64,000 nucleotides of DNA, taken from positions 40,377 through 104,376 of the forward strand of contig CACAAX010000001.1 of the NCBI GenBank assembly GCA_902530595.1. Reading direction: 5' to 3'. Numbering within the stretch: the stretch's first letter is position 1; each line of letters opens with the position of its first letter. This DNA is from an uncultured Alphaproteobacteria bacterium. GTDB lineage: Bacteria > Pseudomonadota > Alphaproteobacteria > Rhodobacterales > Rhodobacteraceae. The notes under the pieces were generated by a model that was not told the DNA's origin, did no database searches, and worked only from the letters and a program-made list of their open reading frames with translations. Shown in pieces: positions 29,101 to 39,700 of this stretch. The translations under genes were made by a program, and so were the position numbers.

Positions 29101-30054
29101 ATGAAACTCAAGATAGCATTTCAGATGGATCCAATATCTGATGTTGACATTAACGGAGACACTTCATTTAGATTGGCAGAGGAAGCCCAAAAAAGGAGTC
29201 ATCAAATATACTATTTTAATCCTGAAAGCTTAGTCTATGAAAGCGGGAAAATTATTGCGTATGGCCAAAAAGTAGATATAGATCGGGAGGGTAAACCAGT
29301 AATTTCTCTGCAAAAAGAGCAGAAAATAGATTTGTCGGAGGAAGTAGATATAGTCTTCTTAAGACAAGATCCTCCTTTCGATATGCTTTACATAACTACG
29401 ACTTTCTTGTTAGAAAGGCTCAAGGGTAAAACTTTAGTTCTCAATGACCCATATTGGGTGAGAAACTCTCCAGAAAAACTATTAGTTCTCGACTTCATAG
29501 ACTTAATGCCACCAACCGTTATTACAAGAAGCCTAAGGTCAATTATTGATTTTCGAAATAGATACAAAGATGTAATTCTTAAGCCTCTATATGGAAATGG
29601 AGGGACAGGTGTATTTAGATTGGTAGAAGGCGACAAAAACTTGAATGTTTTCTTTGAAACATTCGTAAATAACTCAAGAGAGCCGATCATTGTTCAACAA
29701 TTTTTGCCAGATGTGTCTAATGGAGATAAGAGAATTATTTTAGTTGATGGAGAGCCGATTGGTGCTATCAACCGTATTCCCCCTCAGGACGATATTCGAT
29801 CAAATATGCATGTTGGTGGTACACCTGCAAAGTCAAACTTGACTGCAAGAGATACTGAAATATGTAAAAGGCTCTCACCGGTGTTGAAAAAGAAAAATTT
29901 ATTTTTTGTGGGAATAGATGTAATTGGTCAGCATTTAACAGAAATAAATGTGACTTCGCCTACGGGCTTGCAAGAACTAGAGCGCTTCGAAAACAAGAAT
30001 TATGCGCAAACAATTTGGGAAGGTATCGAGAAAAAATGGAAGAGCGAGCAATAG
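29101..30054 (+). CDS. gshB: Glutathione synthetase
   Basis: ATP-grasp ligase joining gamma-glutamylcysteine and glycine, 317 residues. MDPISDVDINGDTSFRLAEEA at the N-terminus, LRQDPPFDMLYITTT, the ATP-grasp loop KPLYGNGGTGVFRL and the C-terminal EINVTSPTGLQE metal-binding motif are diagnostic. The gene overlaps the start of the queuosine-precursor-type transporter. Confidence 0.96.
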   Translation: MKLKIAFQMDPISDVDINGDTSFRLAEEAQKRSHQIYYFNPESLVYESGKIIAYGQKVDIDREGKPVISLQKEQKIDLSEEVDIVFLRQDPPFDMLYITTTFLLERLKGKTLVLNDPYWVRNSPEKLLVLDFIDLMPPTVITRSLRSIIDFRNRYKDVILKPLYGNGGTGVFRLVEGDKNLNVFFETFVNNSREPIIVQQFLPDVSNGDKRIILVDGEPIGAINRIPPQDDIRSNMHVGGTPAKSNLTARDTEICKRLSPVLKKKNLFFVGIDVIGQHLTEINVTSPTGLQELERFENKNYAQTIWEGIEKKWKSEQ

Positions 30055-30680
30055 ATAATAAGACCACATTTATAGCAATTATTATGATGGCCTCAGTGGT
30101 TATTCTTTCCAATATATTGGTCCAGTTTTATCTAGGTGCTTTTTTGACTTATGGAGCGTTTACCTATCCAATAGCTTTTCTGATTAATGACGTTGTGAAT
30201 AAACTAGAGGGTCCCAGAAGAGCAAGGCAAGTGATTTTTTGGGGTTTTGTCGTCGGCGTTGTATGTTCTTTAATTGGTAGTCAAATTGAGGGCGAGTTTG
30301 GTCCTTTGGTTACCTTAAGGATTGCTGTGGGCTCAGGTCTTGCATTCTTGATAGCACATTTTAGTGACACTTATGTTTTTCATTTTTTTAGAAAATTAAG
30401 ATGGTGGGTTCCCCCTTTGGTATCATCAACAATAGGCTCAGCTCTTGATACGTTGATATTTTTCTCTATAGCGTTTTCAGCAACATTCGTATTTATTGAA
30501 CCACAAAATGATGTAGCGTGGGCGAACGAGGCGTCAGCGCTATTGAACTTTTTTCCAATAGACACACCTTTATGGGTAAGTATGGCTGCAGCTGACTTCA
30601 TGGTAAAATTAGTTCTGGCATCCTTATTCTTGATCCCATTTAGAAGGATAGTTTCATCAGCTCGCCAAATAAATGTATGA
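30036..30680 (+). CDS. Queuosine precursor transporter family (VUT/YhhQ-like)
   Basis: Integral membrane protein of about 214 residues with six hydrophobic helices, of the VUT/ECF-like superfamily that imports queuosine precursors. FTYPIAFLINDVVNKLEGPRRAR is the characteristic first-loop motif, and AHFSDTYVFHFFRKLRWWVPP is also typical. I chose the ATG at 30036; the TTG at 30015 would extend it within gshB. It overlaps gshB by 19 bases. Substrate is inferred from the family. Confidence 0.85.
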   Translation: MEERAIDNKTTFIAIIMMASVVILSNILVQFYLGAFLTYGAFTYPIAFLINDVVNKLEGPRRARQVIFWGFVVGVVCSLIGSQIEGEFGPLVTLRIAVGSGLAFLIAHFSDTYVFHFFRKLRWWVPPLVSSTIGSALDTLIFFSIAFSATFVFIEPQNDVAWANEASALLNFFPIDTPLWVSMAAADFMVKLVLASLFLIPFRRIVSSARQINV

Positions 30681-30682
30681 TA

Positions 30683-31150
30683 TTAGCTTTGCTTCATTAG
30701 TCTTGATTTTTCCCTTTGCCAATCTCTCTTTTTCTCAGTTTGTCTCTTGTCGACGACCTTTTTTCCTTTAGCAATACCAATTAAAAGTTTAACTTTCCCT
30801 TTTTCGTTTAAGTAAAGTTTTAGAGGAATAAGAGTCATTCTTTCCCTAGTTAAATTTACCCACAGCTTCTTCAGTTGCTTTTTATTGATAAGTAGTTTGC
30901 GCCTTCTTCTTTCTTCATGACCAAATGTTTTTGAATTGCTGTGAAGAGGTATATAACAGTTAATCAGCCACAACTCTCCTTCCTCGATACTTGCATAACT
31001 TTCAGCAATAAGACCCCTGCTATCTCTCAGAGACTTCACTTCTGAACCCACCAAAACCAGACCACACTCAAGTGTCTCACCAATCTCATAGTTGTATCTA
31101 GCTTTACGATTTTCGGCGAGTGATTTGGATGATACTTTTTTTTTACTCAT
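30683..31150 (-). CDS. smpB: SsrA-binding protein SmpB
   Basis: Binds tmRNA and guides trans-translation rescue of stalled ribosomes, 155 residues. [34 protein letters not shown] and the basic C-terminal tail from [20 protein letters not shown] are diagnostic. Its start overlaps the dapA end by eight bases on the same strand. Confidence 0.97.
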   Translation of the reverse strand: MSKKKVSSKSLAENRKARYNYEIGETLECGLVLVGSEVKSLRDSRGLIAESYASIEEGELWLINCYIPLHSNSKTFGHEERRRRKLLINKKQLKKLWVNLTRERMTLIPLKLYLNEKGKVKLLIGIAKGKKVVDKRQTEKKRDWQREKSRLMKQS

Positions 31151-32030
31151 CGGAAGCGGAGATTAAACCTGCGGTATGCATAGCTGATTTTATCTGGCTC
31201 TCTGTCTCTGTAGATATTGTACAAAGAGGTGCTCTAACTTCATTTTCACATTTGCTAAGTAGGCTTAGAGCGTATTTAGTCGGCGCTGGGCTTGGCTCTG
31301 CGAAGGCGGCACGGTGAAGGGGTAGTAGTTTATCCTGATATTCAAGTGCGCTTTTATAATTACCAGCCAGCATCGCATCTTGAAAGAGTGCTGAAAGTTT
31401 TGGAGCAATATTTGCAATTACCGAAATGCAACCGACACCACCATGCGCATTAAACCCTAGCGCGGTGGCATCCTCGCCAGATAATTGGAGAAAATCGGTT
31501 CCACACGTTTCTCTGGTATCAGAAACCCTAGAGACATCACCAGTTGCATCTTTGACTCCAATAATTCGTGGTAATTTAGATAACTGACCCATAGTATCAG
31601 GGTTCATATCAATGATCGATCGACCTGGAATATTATAAATTATAATAGGTAAATTTGAGTTATCATGCAGTCTCGTGTAATGATTAAGAAGACCTTTTTG
31701 ATTTGGTTTGTTGTAGTATGGAGTAACTACTAACGCAGCATCAGCTCCTACTCTTTCAGAAAATTCCATAAGTTCTATGGACTCGGCAGTACTATTGGAG
31801 CCTGCACCGGCTATTATTGGTATTCTCTTTCCTGAGAAGTTTATTATTGCTTCCACAACTTCCTTATGTTCTTCATGACTCAGTGTCGGAGATTCACCAG
31901 TTGTTCCAACCGCCACTATTGCAGAACTTCCCTCGCTGATATGCCACTCAACTAAATTCTCAAGTGCAGAAAAGTCAACTTCTCCATTTTTAAACGGAGT
32001 AATCAGTGCAGGGATCGAACCTTTAAACAT
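31143..32030 (-). CDS. dapA: 4-hydroxy-tetrahydrodipicolinate synthase
   Basis: Condenses pyruvate with aspartate semialdehyde in lysine and diaminopimelate synthesis. [16 protein letters not shown] is the typical N-terminus, [13 protein letters not shown] the phosphate/substrate loop, [12 protein letters not shown] carries the catalytic tyrosine and IGVKDATGD the Schiff-base lysine. I place the start at ATG 32030 (295 residues) with AAAAGG upstream; a TTG at 32048 would add six residues. dapA-smpB order is common in alphaproteobacteria. Confidence 0.96.
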   Translation of the reverse strand: MFKGSIPALITPFKNGEVDFSALENLVEWHISEGSSAIVAVGTTGESPTLSHEEHKEVVEAIINFSGKRIPIIAGAGSNSTAESIELMEFSERVGADAALVVTPYYNKPNQKGLLNHYTRLHDNSNLPIIIYNIPGRSIIDMNPDTMGQLSKLPRIIGVKDATGDVSRVSDTRETCGTDFLQLSGEDATALGFNAHGGVGCISVIANIAPKLSALFQDAMLAGNYKSALEYQDKLLPLHRAAFAEPSPAPTKYALSLLSKCENEVRAPLCTISTETESQIKSAMHTAGLISASDE

Positions 32031-32177
32031 TATTTTTAACCTTTTCAATAATTACAATTGTAACATAATATATAGGAAACAAAAATTCGCAAGATTCATA
32101 ATCTCGTTCCCAAAACTCTGAGTTTACAATTCTGCATTTTTTCAGATAACCAAATCAAGATAGGTAAAATCCTTATT

Positions 32178-34265
32178 ATGAAAAAACTGTTTTTGCTAAT
32201 TTTCACTTCAATTCTCGTTCTTTTTAAAGCAAGCATGGCTGAGGATTTGGAGGATTACATAAATAAAGGGCATGTAGAAGTTTTAGTAGAAGCACTTAAG
32301 TATTCTGATGCAAGTATGTTTGATGAGGCACAAAATGAAATAAAAGACACCAATAATGAAAATTTGCTGTTGTTTATCAAATGGCTAAAATTACGGGAGG
32401 GTAAAGGAAGTTTTTTGGAATATTCAGAGTTTTTGAAATATCATGAACATTGGCCTCAACAGCGTTTATTAAAAAAATTGGGAGAGCTCTCTATTGACGA
32501 AAGTGTAAAAAGAAGCGACATACAAACATTTTTCAAAGTTGGTGCAGATTGCAAAAAACTAAAAGAGGCTTCATCTCGTTTATATGAAGACCACTGCCTT
32601 CCTCAGACAGCCCAAGGCTCGATAGCTCTCTTGCAGACACTAAACGCAAATACCAATACTGAATTTTTTAATGAGGTTTTGGAAAAGCTAGTTGTAAGAC
32701 AAATAGTGACAGATAAGCAATGGAACTATCTGAATACCTATCACAAAAGTAAATTAGCTGAGATGGCTACACAGCGATTTAAACACTTTAAGAAAAAATC
32801 TGACCTAAATGAGTTGGATAGAATTTCAATTTTTTTAGATGAAAAGGAATTGAAGATTTTAAAAAGTGTAAAACAGTATAAAGAAATAAAGAAACTGTCT
32901 AAAAATTTTACGTATAAAGCCAAAGACTTCAATGATGTAGGGGTGGCATATGATTACATCTCTCTTTTGAGGAGGTCTGGCCAGTTTGATTTGGCTCAAA
33001 AGCTTATTAGGAAAAATTCATCAAGGCATTTTGATATTATTGAAGATGAAAGATGGCTTCAAATTAAGCAAATTTACTCTCTCAGAGCGCTGAGAGGAGG
33101 ATACGCTAACAGAGCTTATGAAATAGCAAACACCAAATATAATTTTTCTGACAATCCAAACGCTCTTAGCGATTTTCTTTATCTTGAATGGTTGGCAGGT
33201 TTTATTGCTTTAGAATTCTTCAATGACCCTAAATTAGCGAAAAAACATTTCTTAAATTTCTTTACATTACTAAAAGAGTGGGAAGAAAAATCCAACTATC
33301 TAAATGAAATTGGTTATCATAAAGATATAATTTCACTTGACATCGCTAGTGCTAGAATTGGTTATTGGCTTGGAAAAACCTTTATACAATTGGGCGACAA
33401 AAAGAGTGCTCAGGAATTTTTTGCCTTATCGGCGAACTATGATTACTCCTTTTATGGTCAGCTTTCTCTCGAGAGGTTGAAGATAAAGCCTAGCCCACGC
33501 TATGTGACAAGAAAAGATAGTAAAGGTTTTAAGATAAATAATCAAAAAGACCTAGTTGAGGTAGCCGCCAGTCTATATTTCGCGGAAAGGGGGGTTTTGT
33601 CCGATTATATATTTGGACATCTGGCTAAGGACCTATCAGAGCAAGAAAGATATAAGCTTTGTCATATACTTCACGACGCTGGATTTATAAAGGGCTCGCT
33701 GACAGTAGCGAAAAAGTCAACAGAAAAAGGAACCCCCCTACATAGTGAATTGTTCCCAACCAATAAAGATTTTGTATTTGATCAGAATGTCGATAAGTCA
33801 CTGGTTTTATCGGTTATAAGGCAAGAAAGCGAGTTTTTTAGAGCTGCAAAGTCTAGAACGGGAGCACTTGGTTTAATGCAATTAATGCCTAACACGGCAA
33901 AAGAAGTGGCTAGAAAACTAAAAATTAAATATCAAAAGTCGAAGCTCATTACTGATGAGAATTATAATATTCGCTTGGGGTCATATTATTTGAAGTATTT
34001 ATTAAAAAGATACGAAGGTAGTAAAGTTCTTACTTTAGCAGCCTATAATGCTGGTCCTGCAAATTTGAAAAAATGGTTATCTAATATGGGAGATCCAAGA
34101 AAAAAGGGTATTGACCCTCTAGTATGGATTGAATTGATACCATACCCAGAAACAAGAAACTATATAAAGCGTGTATTGGAGGCCGTTTGGATATACGATA
34201 GTAAGATCTCCGGATCAATTGAAAAGCCAAACTTGGCAAAAAAATATTTTGGCCATCGTTTTTAA
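32178..34265 (+). CDS. Soluble lytic murein transglycosylase (Slt-like)
   Basis: Periplasmic enzyme that cleaves glycan strands to 1,6-anhydromuropeptides. It is 695 residues: signal peptide at about residues 1-21, a long helical superhelix (U-domain) to about residue 530, then the SLT catalytic domain. The catalytic glutamate is in RQESEFFRAAKSRTGALGL, followed by MQLMPNTAKEVARKL and the AYNAGPANLKKWL motif. Its promoter region is the 147-base spacer divergent from dapA. Confidence 0.93.
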   Translation: MKKLFLLIFTSILVLFKASMAEDLEDYINKGHVEVLVEALKYSDASMFDEAQNEIKDTNNENLLLFIKWLKLREGKGSFLEYSEFLKYHEHWPQQRLLKKLGELSIDESVKRSDIQTFFKVGADCKKLKEASSRLYEDHCLPQTAQGSIALLQTLNANTNTEFFNEVLEKLVVRQIVTDKQWNYLNTYHKSKLAEMATQRFKHFKKKSDLNELDRISIFLDEKELKILKSVKQYKEIKKLSKNFTYKAKDFNDVGVAYDYISLLRRSGQFDLAQKLIRKNSSRHFDIIEDERWLQIKQIYSLRALRGGYANRAYEIANTKYNFSDNPNALSDFLYLEWLAGFIALEFFNDPKLAKKHFLNFFTLLKEWEEKSNYLNEIGYHKDIISLDIASARIGYWLGKTFIQLGDKKSAQEFFALSANYDYSFYGQLSLERLKIKPSPRYVTRKDSKGFKINNQKDLVEVAASLYFAERGVLSDYIFGHLAKDLSEQERYKLCHILHDAGFIKGSLTVAKKSTEKGTPLHSELFPTNKDFVFDQNVDKSLVLSVIRQESEFFRAAKSRTGALGLMQLMPNTAKEVARKLKIKYQKSKLITDENYNIRLGSYYLKYLLKRYEGSKVLTLAAYNAGPANLKKWLSNMGDPRKKGIDPLVWIELIPYPETRNYIKRVLEAVWIYDSKISGSIEKPNLAKKYFGHRF

Positions 34266-34309
34266 ATTTGAATAAAAACCAAGTTGCCAAACGTTTATAT
34301 GAAAAATTT

Positions 34310-35185
34310 TCAGTTTTTTAGATTTTTGGCAGTGTTGTCGAGTAAGTATGAGAAAATACCCGCAAATATAACGATCGAAGAGCCTATTATGATAGGCCAC
34401 GTTATACTCTCATTAAACATTAGAACTCCAATAATGCCAGCAAAAACCAAGTGGAAATAAGCAAATGGTTGAATAACGGTTGCTTCAGCAAACTCGAATG
34501 CTTTGATAAGTACGAAATGACCAACGATACCCAAAATACATAATATTAACATTAAGAGAATATCTGATCTTTCAATAGGTATAATGTAAAATGGAGCTAT
34601 AAGCGTTGAGAAGAAAGCTCCAATAAATCCTGTCCAAATTAAACTTGTATAACTACTGTCACTAAAACTTGCCATCCTTGTTAAAACTCCATAAAGGGCA
34701 AATAAGACCGCTCCAATGAATGGAATAATTGATTGCATTTGAAATACATCACCACTAGGTTTGACAATTATCAATACCCCTAAGAATCCTACCAGTACTA
34801 TCCCAAATTTCAGCTTTGTAACAGCTTCTTTTAATATAAAGTATGAAAAGATTACGACCAATAAAGGATAGCTTGAAAAAATTGCTGATGTAGCAACTAA
34901 GCCCACTATAGTGAAGGAGTAGACGGTGACAAATATTTCGGCTACCAAAATACTACTTCTTAAAATCTGCAGGAGTGGTCTTTTGCTGAATACAAGGGAA
35001 CGCGATTTCTTAAATAAAAAAAAGTATAAAGAAATTCCTGCAGCTAATGCCCAAAATCTTAGTATAATCGTCAACGTAACAGAGTATTTTTCAGCGAGAT
35101 ATCTTGAGAGGCCATCTTGTGTAGCAAAAACTAGAGTAGCAATAAGCATTAGAGCTATTCCCAATCTAACGTTCTGACCAGTCAA
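34310..35185 (-). CDS. DMT superfamily (EamA) transporter
   Basis: Ten-helix drug/metabolite transporter family permease, 291 residues with two EamA repeats. The first runs from MLIATLVFATQDGLSRYLAEKY and the second from about residue 150 (FIGAVLFALYGVLTRMASF), ending with VLMFNESITWPIIIGSSIVIFAG. The exported or imported substrate cannot be read from sequence. It abuts the HTD2-like gene upstream without a gap, suggesting co-transcription. Confidence 0.86.
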   Translation of the reverse strand: MTGQNVRLGIALMLIATLVFATQDGLSRYLAEKYSVTLTIILRFWALAAGISLYFFLFKKSRSLVFSKRPLLQILRSSILVAEIFVTVYSFTIVGLVATSAIFSSYPLLVVIFSYFILKEAVTKLKFGIVLVGFLGVLIIVKPSGDVFQMQSIIPFIGAVLFALYGVLTRMASFSDSSYTSLIWTGFIGAFFSTLIAPFYIIPIERSDILLMLILCILGIVGHFVLIKAFEFAEATVIQPFAYFHLVFAGIIGVLMFNESITWPIIIGSSIVIFAGIFSYLLDNTAKNLKN

Positions 35186-36013
35186 TTATGATGCCACTGC
35201 AGACATGGACAAAACCCCAGACTTATCGGTAACCCAAAACTCTCCAGTATCTGAAGTGTTAATGGAAAATTCATCGGACACAAATACTGGGTTTAGTGCT
35301 CTATATTTAAAAAACTGCAACCCACCCTCAAACTTCTGCTCTGCAGCATCAATTAAATTTTGAGCTAGTAATGGGCCATGAACGACTAGTGAAGGGTAGT
35401 ATTCAACAGTTTTGCAATAATCCACATCATAGTGAATTCTATGACTATTCATGGTTAATGCAGAATATTTAAAAAGTTGATTTTCTGTATACTTCCTATT
35501 CAAACAAGATTCAGAGCGTTTTTTGTGCGGCTTGTGCACCCTCTGATCAAATCCTAAACGCTTGGGAAGATATACGAGGCTTTGCCGTTCGATTAGAAGT
35601 GTCGTGTCGTTATTTTTCAGTTCATTTTTTATTTCAATTACACAGAAGTCACCTGAATTACCTTTTTTGTAATTTATACTTTCAAGTGTAATAACTCTTG
35701 TTATTTCCATTCCAATCAAAAGTGGCTCAAAAAAGTTAATTTCACTTCCTCCCCACATTCTTCTAGGGAAGCCGGTATCTGGAATTATGTTGTTTCCTGG
35801 CTTAATGTGGCCATCCAACCCGAGGAGCTTATCTTCAGCAGTCTCCCAACAGAAAAACCAATGCCAGTACTTAGGGAGTGGTTCGCCTAACTTTAATTCA
35901 AGTTCATTTACTTGGAAAAAATCCTTAGCAACGCGTGATCTCGCTATATCAACTTTATCTTTAATTACTTTTTGTTTCTCTAAATTTTTTCTAATATCTT
36001 CTTGTGTGAGCAT
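35186..36013 (-). CDS. FAS1-like/HTD2-family acyl-CoA dehydratase, mesaconyl-C4-CoA hydratase-like
   Basis: Hotdog-fold hydratase of the COG3777 (HTD2) type, 275 residues. An N-terminal FAS1-like hotdog contains RRMWGGSEINFFEPLLIG (about residues 85-102), and the C-terminal MaoC-type hotdog has MNSHRIHYDVDYCKTVEYYP and LVVHGPLLAQNLID, with the catalytic histidine region intact. The best-studied relative hydrates mesaconyl-C4-CoA to citramalyl-CoA. The mesaconyl-CoA transferase that would accompany it is not in this window. The exact substrate is uncertain; itaconyl-CoA or other branched acyl-CoAs are possible. Confidence 0.72.
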   Translation of the reverse strand: MLTQEDIRKNLEKQKVIKDKVDIARSRVAKDFFQVNELELKLGEPLPKYWHWFFCWETAEDKLLGLDGHIKPGNNIIPDTGFPRRMWGGSEINFFEPLLIGMEITRVITLESINYKKGNSGDFCVIEIKNELKNNDTTLLIERQSLVYLPKRLGFDQRVHKPHKKRSESCLNRKYTENQLFKYSALTMNSHRIHYDVDYCKTVEYYPSLVVHGPLLAQNLIDAAEQKFEGGLQFFKYRALNPVFVSDEFSINTSDTGEFWVTDKSGVLSMSAVAS

Positions 36014-36057
36014 TTTATTTGGCCAAAATGAGATTGCTTATCGGCATTCCAGAAGCA

Positions 36058-36615
36058 TTATATCGAGGATTGTGCAAGAAATTTTTCTAGCAATTTATCT
36101 AGCAACTCATTCGATTTTTCATCAGTAAGGTCTCCAGCCTCATTAAAGGCTCTGCTTGAATGACCAATTAAAACTTCAGGAGTCTGTATTATTTTGCAGT
36201 CAAAGGGAGTTAGGCACATTCTGAGCATGTATTGACTTCTTTCCCCACCAGACCGGCCATCGGTAGCAGAAACTATAGCTATGGTTTTTGACGTAAACGG
36301 ATTAGGCTTTAATCTAGACATCCAATCAAACGAATTTTTTAACGCACCAGAAATACCTTTATTGTATTCTGGTGTTGATATGATTATTCCTGAGGCCCGG
36401 CTAAGAGTCTCTCCAAGTTTTATAACAGTCTCTGGAATACCGGCTTCCTTTTCCAAATCGTCGTTGTAAAGGGGAAGATTAATATTACCGAATGAAAAAT
36501 GTATATCACCATCTTTCAATTTAATTTTTTTTTCTATATATTTTATTAGTTTCGTGTTTGAGGACGCTTTTCTGAGTGAGCCAGAAAGTCCAACTATTGT
36601 CGTAGATTTGATCAT
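36058..36615 (-). CDS. NADPH-dependent FMN reductase family protein
   Basis: Flavodoxin-fold quinone/FMN/azo-type reductase, 185 residues. The FMN phosphate loop is GLSGSLRKASSNTKL near the N-terminus, and STPEYNKGISGALKNSFDWM is the family signature around residue 85. Substrate cannot be specified. It is the first gene of a short minus-strand run with the HTD2-like and DMT genes, divergent from smc. Confidence 0.88.
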   Translation of the reverse strand: MIKSTTIVGLSGSLRKASSNTKLIKYIEKKIKLKDGDIHFSFGNINLPLYNDDLEKEAGIPETVIKLGETLSRASGIIISTPEYNKGISGALKNSFDWMSRLKPNPFTSKTIAIVSATDGRSGGERSQYMLRMCLTPFDCKIIQTPEVLIGHSSRAFNEAGDLTDEKSNELLDKLLEKFLAQSSI

Positions 36616-36693
36616 GTTATTTTCCAGCTACTTTGAATATGAGTCTTGCTGTAGTTTCACAAGGATTGGGTTGTGTTTTTTATAGTGATTTAT

Positions 36694-36725
36694 TTATAAC
36701 TGAAGGTTATAAGGTTGATAATCAA
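36694..36725. promoter_or_regulatory. Two operator-like palindromes upstream of smc
   Basis: A 7-base inverted repeat TTATAAC-TGAAG-GTTATAA (36694-36712) and a perfect 11-base palindrome TTGATAATCAA (36715-36725) lie within the 138-base spacer between the FMN reductase and smc, 29-60 bases before the smc start. They could bind a dimeric regulator. The arms are AT-rich, so chance occurrence is quite possible. Confidence 0.25.
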
Positions 36726-36740
36726 TTTTTTCAAATAAAA

Positions 36741-36756
36741 AGGAAGAGTTTTTTTG
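36741..36756 (+). promoter_or_regulatory. Ribosome-binding site that fixes the TTG start of smc
   Basis: AGGAAGAG (36741-36748) followed by five T and the TTG codon at 36754. No ATG lies near the conserved LRLLGFKSF N-terminus, so the purine-rich site decides the start. Confidence 0.7.
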
Positions 36757-39700
36757 GATATTACAAAACTTCGACTTCTAGGCTTCAAAAGCTTTGTAGA
36801 TTCCACTGAGCTGGAATTATTGCCAGGGCTCACTGGAATAGTAGGGCCTAACGGTTGTGGAAAATCGAATATTATAGATGCATTCCAATGGTTGATGGGT
36901 GAGAGTAGACCATCTTCAATGAGGGCATCTGGAATGGAAGACGTGATCTTTGCCGGCGTAGAAGGAAGAAGCCCAAGGAACTTCGCTGAAGTCACCTTAG
37001 AAATTGATAACTCTGAACAAAAAGCTGCTAGCGAATTCAACCGACACAAAGAAATTGAGATATCGAGAAAGATTACAAGAGAAATAGGTTCGTCATACCG
37101 ACTCAATGGGAAAGAAGTGAGAGCACGCGATGTACAGACACTATTTGCAGATTGTTCATCAGGTTCTAATTCTTCTAGCCTCATTAAACAGGGGCAAATT
37201 GCAGAGCTTTTAAACATGAAGCCTAAAGACCGAAAAAAGATTTTAGAAGAGGCGGCTGGAATTTCAGGGCTTTACCATCGTCGCCATGAAGCCCAATTAA
37301 AACTTAATGGAGCGGAGAGAAATCTTGACAGACTTCAAGATTTAATTTCTCAACTTGAGGTGCAGTTAAAAACCATTGAAAAGCAGGCGCGAGAGGCTGA
37401 AAGATATGCAAAGTTATCTAAAGAAATTAGAACACTGAAGGGCATATTGTTACTAAAACAGTATTTAAGTTTGAGATCCGATATTAGCTCTGTAGATACA
37501 TCTTACACTGAAAATTTGAAAAGACTATCCCGTCTGGAGACTGAAGACCGTGAACTTCAAAAAAAAATCGATATTGAAAATGAAAATATCTCAAAACAAA
37601 AATTAGATGTCGAGGAAAAATCAGAGGCCCACCAAAATACTCTATTAGAACGACAAGTTGTGTTGAATGAAATTAACTTAACAGAGAGAAAAGCTAACGA
37701 ATTACAGAGTCAATTGACTCAAAGCGAAGCTGATTTGCAAAGAGAAGAGCAGTTGATGGCAGATGCAGAGAGTAATATGGTAGATCAAAACAACCTATTA
37801 CGGGAAGTAGACGAAAAACTGCATGACATTGATGAAAAAATTGAGAATGAAAAGGAAGCAATAGAACAAAACAACCAACGCATTCAAGCAGTAAACGAGA
37901 GCTATAATTCATTAAGAGATAAGTTGAATGAGTTGAGAGCTGAAAAAATTCTAAATGAAAAAAGAAAAGAAGAACGTTCATCTACTCTTTTAGACTTAAA
38001 TAGATATATCGAAAAGCTTAATGACGCTTTAGAAAAATTAAAGAGTGCTGAACAACATGAAATAAACAAACTTGAAGACCTTATTAAGGAACAAGATAAT
38101 CTTAAATCTACATACCAAACTGATGCCAATTATTTTTTTCAAAAAGAAAAAGATTTTCAAAAAAATCAGGAGGAGATTGCAATTGTTGATAACGAAATCA
38201 ATAAGCTCAATGCAACAAAGGCTGTAAATATTTCTGAGCTCGAGGCATCAAAAGGTCTTCTAAGTAAAAATAATGATCAAAAAACTGTTTTTGATAAACT
38301 AGAAATTGAAAATGGATTTGAACGTTGTCTAGATGCACTATTCTTTTCAGAGTTAGAATACCCAGAGATAACAAAAAGAAAAATATCTGGTTGGCAAAAT
38401 GTTCTTGATAAAATCGATAATAAAATAAAAAAGAACTTTTCTAATTTAGAAAATTTATCTTCGCGTATTAAGGGTCCTGATGTTTTAAATTATCTCTTCG
38501 AGCATGTTGGGATAGTCTCTTCAACCGAAGAGGGAGATAAACTCAGTAAGATGCTTCTTCCTGGCCAACAGCTTATTACAAAAGAGGGAGATTTATGGCG
38601 ATGGGATGGGTTTGTAAGGTATTCGACAGGGGAAATCTCAAAAAATGAATTAAAAGTGAGGAATCAAAAAAAAGTGGTCGAGATACAAGACAGGCTTAAG
38701 GAAATAGAGTCCCAGCTAGATGGTTTACAAAATAAAAAGACGATACTGGAAGAAAAAACGTCTTCATTCGGAAACTTAGAGACAGAAAGATTGAAAATAT
38801 CTAAAGGAGGGTCTAATCTTCAGGCCTTGGAAGGTGAAATTGCACGACATAAGAACCAGCGCGCTATCGCTAGCGACAATATCATTTCACTAGAGAAGAA
38901 AATCGAGGAAGAGACTGCCCAACTCAAAAAATATCAGGAGCATGATAGTGACAAAGGGGATCCCGTTGACCCAGATTCTGACAAAAATGAGAACCAATTA
39001 CTCGTTAGTAATTTAGAGGAATTGGATAAACAAAGAGAAGAGTTAAGAACTGAAAAGGCAAATTTTGATAAACTTACGGACGATAAAAACTCTTTAGGAG
39101 AAAGAAAAGAAGAAATCGAGATAAATCGATCAAAATGGAAGGCTCAGTCAGAAATTGCTATCGAAAGAAAATCAAGTATTAAAGCAAGAATAGAGAGTCT
39201 GAAGTTAGAGATTGAAAAAACCTCATCACGCCCAGGAGATCTAGAAAATAGTAAAGAGGTTATCGATAGAAAAATGGAGGTTACTAGTAAAGAGCTTGTG
39301 AATGCTCGGGATACGTTAGCTTCATCAGAAGGTAATCTAAGAAAGTTACAATCCAGAAATAAGGAACTCATAGCAGAGCTTGGATTAGAGAAAGAAAATC
39401 AAGTAAGATTAACTACAAAAAAAGAGGGTTTGGCTGATAATATTGCTGAGTTAGATAGTAGAATAAATAACGAATATAATGTAAAATTTGATAAATTTCA
39501 GGATGAGTTTTCAAATAATCAAATCAAGGATTTTTCTCAAGCAGAAATAGAGACGAGATTAGAAAAACAGATCAGATTTAGAGATAATCTTGGGTCTGTT
39601 AACTTAAGAGCTGAGCAAGACGCAAAAGAGATTAGAGATGAGCTCGAAACAATCCTAACTGAGAGAAACGATGTAGGTCAAGCAATTGAGAAGTTAAACG

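Noticed and set aside
36690-37217. 175-codon open frame on the minus strand across the smc start
   Set aside because: It is antisense to the conserved SMC head domain, including Walker A, and its protein has no recognisable domain; it is a by-product of the smc sequence.
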